Of a DNA stretch of 35,208 bases, positions 34,225 through 35,208 are shown piece by piece. This DNA is from an uncultured Opitutia bacterium. Its GTDB lineage: Bacteria; Verrucomicrobiota; Verrucomicrobiia; Opitutales; Opitutaceae. Each line of letters starts with the position of its first letter. Within the stretch, counting starts at the first letter, position 1. Location: assembly GCA_903861185.1 (NCBI GenBank), contig CAIOTK010000498.1:1-35208 (forward strand). The letters are read 5' to 3'. The notes under the pieces were generated by a model. The model was not told where the DNA came from. It ran no database searches and saw only the letters and a program-made list of their open reading frames with translations. Position numbers and translations under genes: made by a program.

Positions 34225-35208
34225 TCAAAGGCCGCGGCAAACCACGTCCACCGCTTCCTCAAACACGGCGACCGACTCGCGCAGGCAATCCTCGTCGATG
34301 CTCAGCGGGGGCGAGATCTTCACGCACTCGCCACCCACGCCCACCGGCGCGAACATCAGCAGCCCGCGATGCATGCAGGCCACGTTAATCCGCGTCGCGA
34401 GGTCCGGGTCCGGCGTACGCGTGCCCGGCTTAACCACCTGAATGCCCGCTACCAAGCCCTGTCCCGTGCAGCAGCCCAGCACCGCCGGATACTTGCGCTG
34501 GATGCGGTGCAGCTCCGGGTTGAACCACGCGCCCAACCGAGCGGCCCGCTCGACCAACCGCTCGTCCTCAATCACCTGCAGGTTGGCGATCGCCGCCGTC
34601 ACCGCCAACGGCGAGGCCGAATGGGTCGAGGTCATCGAACCCGGCGCATAGAGGTCCATGATGTCGCGGCGCCCAATCACCGCCGCCAAGGGCAGCGAGG
34701 AGGAAATTCCCTTGCCGCAGGCAATGAGGTCCGGGGTTACGCCGTAGTGCTCAAAGCAGAACATTTTACCGGTACGGCCGAAGCCCGCCTGCACCTCGTC
34801 CATCACCAGGACGATGTCGTGCTGGCGGCACCAGGCCTCGAGCTTGCGCGCGTACTCCACGGGCAGGAAATCCGGCCCGACGCCTTGGTAGCTCTCGGTC
34901 ATCACGCCCGCGATCCGATCCGGCGTCACCCCGCGCTGCGCCAAGCTGGAGAGGAACAGATCGAAGGAGGTGTCCGGGTTCTTGTAACCATCCGGAAACG
35001 GCACCTGAACGAACTGCGGGCAACAGGAGCCGAGCCAACGCTTGCCCTTGGCCATTCCGCCCGCCAGTTGGGCGCCCATCGTGCGCCCGTGGAAGGCGTT
35101 CTGGAAGGTGACCATGATCGACTTCGCCGGGCCGTGCTTCTCCAGCGCATACGTCTTGGCCAGCTTGATACAGTTCTCGGTCGCCTCGCTGCCCGTCGAA
35201 AGCAGGAA
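34225..35208 (-). CDS. Class III pyridoxal-phosphate aminotransferase (partial, N-terminus beyond window)
   Basis: The ORF continues in frame past the ORF-track start to the window edge; 327 residues are visible and the N-terminal part is missing. The upstream 31 codons read FLLSTGSEATENCIKLAK, the family's cofactor-binding start. Further motifs are NAFHGRTMG, LVMDEVQAGFGRTG (the Asp that contacts the PLP ring nitrogen), and ACGKGISSSLP with the PLP lysine, then THSASPLAV. This is the acetylornithine/GABA/ornithine aminotransferase group; I cannot choose a substrate from the part seen. Transcribed leftward, it is upstream of the Lys/Ala-rich gene, with a hairpin between them. Confidence 0.92.
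   Translation of the reverse strand, partial: FLLSTGSEATENCIKLAKTYALEKHGPAKSIMVTFQNAFHGRTMGAQLAGGMAKGKRWLGSCCPQFVQVPFPDGYKNPDTSFDLFLSSLAQRGVTPDRIAGVMTESYQGVGPDFLPVEYARKLEAWCRQHDIVLVMDEVQAGFGRTGKMFCFEHYGVTPDLIACGKGISSSLPLAAVIGRRDIMDLYAPGSMTSTHSASPLAVTAAIANLQVIEDERLVERAARLGAWFNPELHRIQRKYPAVLGCCTGQGLVAGIQVVKPGTRTPDPDLATRINVACMHRGLLMFAPVGVGGECVKISPPLSIDEDCLRESVAVFEEAVDVVCRGL

Noticed and set aside
1-35208. CRISPR array, transposon or prophage
   Set aside because: No evenly spaced repeats, transposase, integrase or structural phage genes appear in any plausible frame.

Overview
The window is about 35 kb of GC-rich DNA (roughly two-thirds G+C) from the PVC superphylum, most likely a member of Verrucomicrobiota of the Opitutaceae type. 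The assignment rests on three things: a periplasmic cytochrome-dehydrogenase with the heme domain typical of Pirellula/Verrucomicrobium; large TonB-dependent receptors (one with the EEFVVTG TonB-box-like motif) without a SusD partner; and a Chlamydia-like ribonucleotide reductase with three ATP cones and no radical tyrosine. No 16S gene is present, so the assignment is inference. I see no phage, insertion sequence, CRISPR array or plasmid function; the window looks like ordinary chromosome with one catabolic cluster.

Layout. (1) 1-4.9 kb, minus strand: nrdB then nrdA, preceded by a 450-bp regulatory gap holding a probable NrdR box pair, A/T tracts and stem-loops. (2) 4.9-8.2 kb, minus: a 1083-aa TonB-dependent receptor ending in a strong intrinsic terminator. 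(3) 8.4-12.1 kb, plus: a TMTC-like membrane/TPR protein followed 11 bp later by recQ. (4) 12.2-23.6 kb, plus: a seven-gene cluster, comprising a phosphomannose-isomerase-like cupin protein, a xylose-isomerase-like TIM barrel, a Gfo/Idh/MocA oxidoreductase, a ThuA protein, a DUF1080 (3-keto-disaccharide hydrolase family) protein, a second TonB-dependent receptor and a PVC cytochrome-dehydrogenase. (5) A tRNA-Arg(CCG) on the minus strand. (6) 23.8-27.0 kb, plus: glnS, an isonitrile-hydratase-like DJ-1/PfpI protein and thrH as a tight operon, convergent with gltX. (7) 28.5-35.2 kb: an AsmA-like protein, a small hypothetical, a DUF374 acyltransferase, a Lys/Ala/Pro-rich protein with a carbohydrate-binding-like domain, and a class III aminotransferase cut by the window end.

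How the genes work together. The cluster in region 4 reads as a uptake-and-oxidation route for a glycoside or sugar: outer-membrane import, exported DUF1080 and ThuA proteins, a cytochrome-linked periplasmic dehydrogenase, then cytoplasmic NAD(P)-dependent oxidoreductase and two sugar isomerase-type enzymes. This is the best candidate for an undescribed pathway. The four longer spacers inside it each hold a palindrome, while its two short spacers do not.

Two further points stand out. NrdB has leucine where most class I enzymes have the radical tyrosine, with all six metal ligands and the class Ic relay residues retained. Also, none of the starts inspected has a convincing Shine-Dalgarno sequence, and most are preceded by pyrimidine-rich leaders.
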